From: Corynebacterium urogenitale
Lineage (GTDB): Bacteria > Actinomycetota > Actinomycetes > Mycobacteriales > Mycobacteriaceae
Length of the DNA stretch: 64,000 nucleotides
NCBI RefSeq assembly: GCF_009026825.1
Contig: NZ_CP045032.1
Coordinates: 62,001 to 126,000 of the forward strand
Direction: 5' to 3'
Shown here: positions 62,680 through 64,000 of the stretch, in pieces
Layout: the number at the start of each line of letters is the position of its first letter
Position numbering within the stretch: the first letter of the stretch is position 1
Notes under the pieces: generated by a model
What the model saw: only the letters and a program-made list of their open reading frames with translations
What the model was told of the DNA's origin: nothing
Database searches by the model: none
Program-made: the position numbers and the translations under genes

Positions 62680-63246
62680 ATGGCTGACACAACTGAGAAC
62701 ACGGATCTTGCCTTTGACCCAACCCATGTCACGCACATTCGTGCGGAGCGGCCTGCGGAGGTCGGGGTGATCAACGCGCTCGTCATGCAGGCTTTCGCGG
62801 ACTTGCCGGATGGCGATGGGCACCAGAGCTTTGTCGTGGAGAGGCTGCGTAACCAGGGGCAGCTGACGTTCAGCTTTGTGTCTATTAACGAGGGGCGCCC
62901 GGTGGGGCACATTGCGGTGTTCCCTGTGGAGGTCACGGGTGAGGACGGCAAGTCTAAGATCAATGGTGTTTATGCGCTGGGGCCGGTGGCTGTGATGCCG
63001 GATCTGCAGGGTGCTGGGCATGGATCCGCGCTGGTCAACCATGCTATTGGTGCTTTGCATGGCCTGGGGGCTAAGGGTGTTGTGGTGTATGGCGATCGGG
63101 AGTTCTTTGCTCGGTTTGGTTTTACTCCAGCGAAGACTTTGGAGTACCCGGGCCGCGATCCGGAGCAGTTCCAGACTCTGTCTTTGGATGGGGAGGGCTT
63201 GCCCACGGGCACTGTGAAGTTCCCCGATGCTTACGAAGGTAAGTAG
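62680..63246 (+). CDS. GNAT N-acetyltransferase
   Basis: A 188-residue protein. VGHIAVFPVEVTGEDGKSKI, YALGPVAVMPDLQGAGHGSA (Q-x-x-G-x-G acetyl-CoA loop) and KGVVVYGDREFFARFGFTPA (YxRFGF) are the signatures of the YhbS-type GNAT group. The substrate is unknown. It follows metB by 60 bp on the same strand and may share its transcript. A low-complexity G-rich region lies downstream. Confidence 0.78.
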   Translation: MADTTENTDLAFDPTHVTHIRAERPAEVGVINALVMQAFADLPDGDGHQSFVVERLRNQGQLTFSFVSINEGRPVGHIAVFPVEVTGEDGKSKINGVYALGPVAVMPDLQGAGHGSALVNHAIGALHGLGAKGVVVYGDREFFARFGFTPAKTLEYPGRDPEQFQTLSLDGEGLPTGTVKFPDAYEGK

Positions 63247-63281
63247 CGGGCGCGTTCCTAGGGGGGGATCGGCCGGGGGTT

Positions 63282-63392
63282 TGAGTTTTTCGGGGGTTGG
63301 GTGTTCTGGGGGGCTGAGGTTTTTGGGGGTTGGGTGTTCTGGGGGGGCTGAGGTTTTTTGGGGGTTGGGTGTTCTGGGGGGTGAGTTTTCTG
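63282..63392. repeat. G-rich tandem repeat, about three copies
   Basis: Imperfect 35-bp units of the TTTTTGGGGGTTGGGTGTTC plus TGGGGGGCTGAGG type. Several G runs of five or more per unit could form G-quadruplexes. Copies differ by G-run length. Confidence 0.75.
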
Positions 63393-63489
63393 GGGCGGCC
63401 TTTGGGTGAGGCTCCTATTGGTTGAGGTCGCTCTTGGACGCAGTTGCCCCTGCTGACAGATGTCCTTGGTCGCCCCTAGTCGCAGCCAC

Positions 63490-63680
63490 CTTGCAGAATT
63501 CGCGGGGGTTAGGGGTGTTGTGATCCCGTGGCCGGGTCTACCTTGCACATTGCAGAATTCGCGGGGGTTAGGGGTGCGATTTGAGGGGGGGTGTTTCATG
63601 GTGTTAACCCCCGCGGATTTCACACCACACACCACAGGCCGCCAAACCCCCGCGGATTTCACATCACACACCACAGGCCG
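63490..63680. repeat. Paired direct and inverted repeats
   Basis: CAGAATTCGCGGGGGTTAGG occurs twice (about 63494 and 63552), and AACCCCCGCGGATTTCACAC-type sequence twice in opposite orientation (about 63606 and 63643, each followed by CACACACCACAGGCCGC). GCGGGGGTTA and TAACCCCCGC are complementary, so the region can fold extensively. Together with the upstream G-rich repeat this fills the gap between 63247 and 63723; no gene is seen. Confidence 0.65.
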
Positions 63681-63723
63681 CTACCACCGGAATACCCGCG
63701 GCCACCTAAACCCCAGCACTCAC

Positions 63724-64000
63724 CTAAGCGTCGTACCCGAGCTCCTTGAGGATTTCCTTCATCGTGCCTTCGCCGCCAACGACATACTCCAGCTCCAGAA
63801 CCACATCCTTCTCCGGATTCGCGATCACGAGCGTGTCCAGGGTGGGGTCGCCTTCCATCGCAGCGAAGTTGTCGTTCTGATCCTCGATGATCTTGCTATT
63901 TCCCGCTCTTTGCACGCGCAGGACTGCGTTTTCCGCGTATTCTGCGTCGTCGACAATGTCGATGCTGGAGTACTTCCACGGTGTGTCTTTCGCACCCTTG
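63724..64000 (-). CDS. Hypothetical protein, C-terminal part (runs off the window)
   Basis: The minus-strand frame is open from the window edge to the stop at 63724, at least 91 residues: KGAKDTPWKYSSIDIVDDAE, YAENAVLRVQRAGNSKIIED, then LVIANPEKDVVLELEYVVGG and KEILKELGYDA at the end. Codon use looks coding. The start lies outside the window and no family is recognised. Confidence 0.65.
   Translation of the reverse strand, partial: KGAKDTPWKYSSIDIVDDAEYAENAVLRVQRAGNSKIIEDQNDNFAAMEGDPTLDTLVIANPEKDVVLELEYVVGGEGTMKEILKELGYDA

Overview
The window is chromosomal DNA from a mycolate-containing actinobacterium, almost certainly Corynebacterium (C. jeikeium-like group). Diagnostic genes are a 38-residue PorA-type mycomembrane porin (36976-37092), a short resuscitation-promoting factor (35320-35646), LGFP-repeat secreted proteins, a mycothiol-type arsenate reductase with a Cys15/Cys16/Cys55 ArsR, a GT87 glycosyltransferase, an AztD-like zinc chaperone and a metB with a McbR-like upstream site. 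This is recognition from sequence only; no search was run.

Layout. 1-5.2 kb: a frameshifted IS256-family transposase, then an element made of a small ribbon-helix-helix-like protein, an integrase-like protein split over two frames and a large DDE-type transposase. 5.3-7.3 kb: an Abi_C abortive-infection gene and an Mrr-like relic. 7.8-10 kb: LGFP/phospholipase A2 locus with a downstream membrane protein. 10.5-13.2 kb: RidA, an MFS transporter and a GNAT enzyme. 13.2-18.8 kb: an ECF sigma factor with a membrane partner, then secreted proteins, three of them mutually related. 19.9-29.3 kb: a tightly coupled glycan cluster (three glycosyltransferases, ABC exporter, two APH-fold proteins, nucleotide-sugar dehydrogenase), bracketed by two copies of a 96-bp hairpin repeat. 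29.5-40.4 kb: mostly core-type genes (MBL fold, DoxX, AztD, two RDD proteins, Rpf, PorA, DUF4442, GT87, HNH lipoprotein). 40.4-50.3 kb: an accessory region with an IS6-end palindrome, flavohaemoprotein plus Fe-S-type repressor, a plasmid Rep relic, damaged alcohol dehydrogenase and cadD, an ars module and serine recombinases. 50.4-59.2 kb: second and third LGFP-toxin-type loci, restriction and Abi relics, conjugative-element-like genes and an IS6 element. 59.2-64 kb: mpg next to an internally deleted acetyltransferase, metB, a GNAT enzyme and G-rich repeats.

The most interesting system is a family of secreted, modular LGFP proteins that behaves like a polymorphic toxin system. Two loci share a near-identical signal peptide, acidic linker and LGFP-repeat half but carry different C-terminal domains (a prokaryotic phospholipase A2-like domain with an HD pair, versus an unrecognised domain). 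Each is followed by different small genes that could be immunity factors: a multi-pass membrane protein for the PLA2 version and two mutually homologous small soluble proteins for the other. A third locus keeps only the shared promoter and start, an orphan PLA2 domain and its membrane partner. Both full-length genes are switched out of frame, one by an exact 10-bp tandem duplication and one by a C6 tract, which suggests phase variation, decay or sequence error. The second locus is flanked by IS6-family ends.

Several genes across 44.8-58.6 kb carry single-base indels in G/C runs, so raw-read verification matters before biological interpretation.
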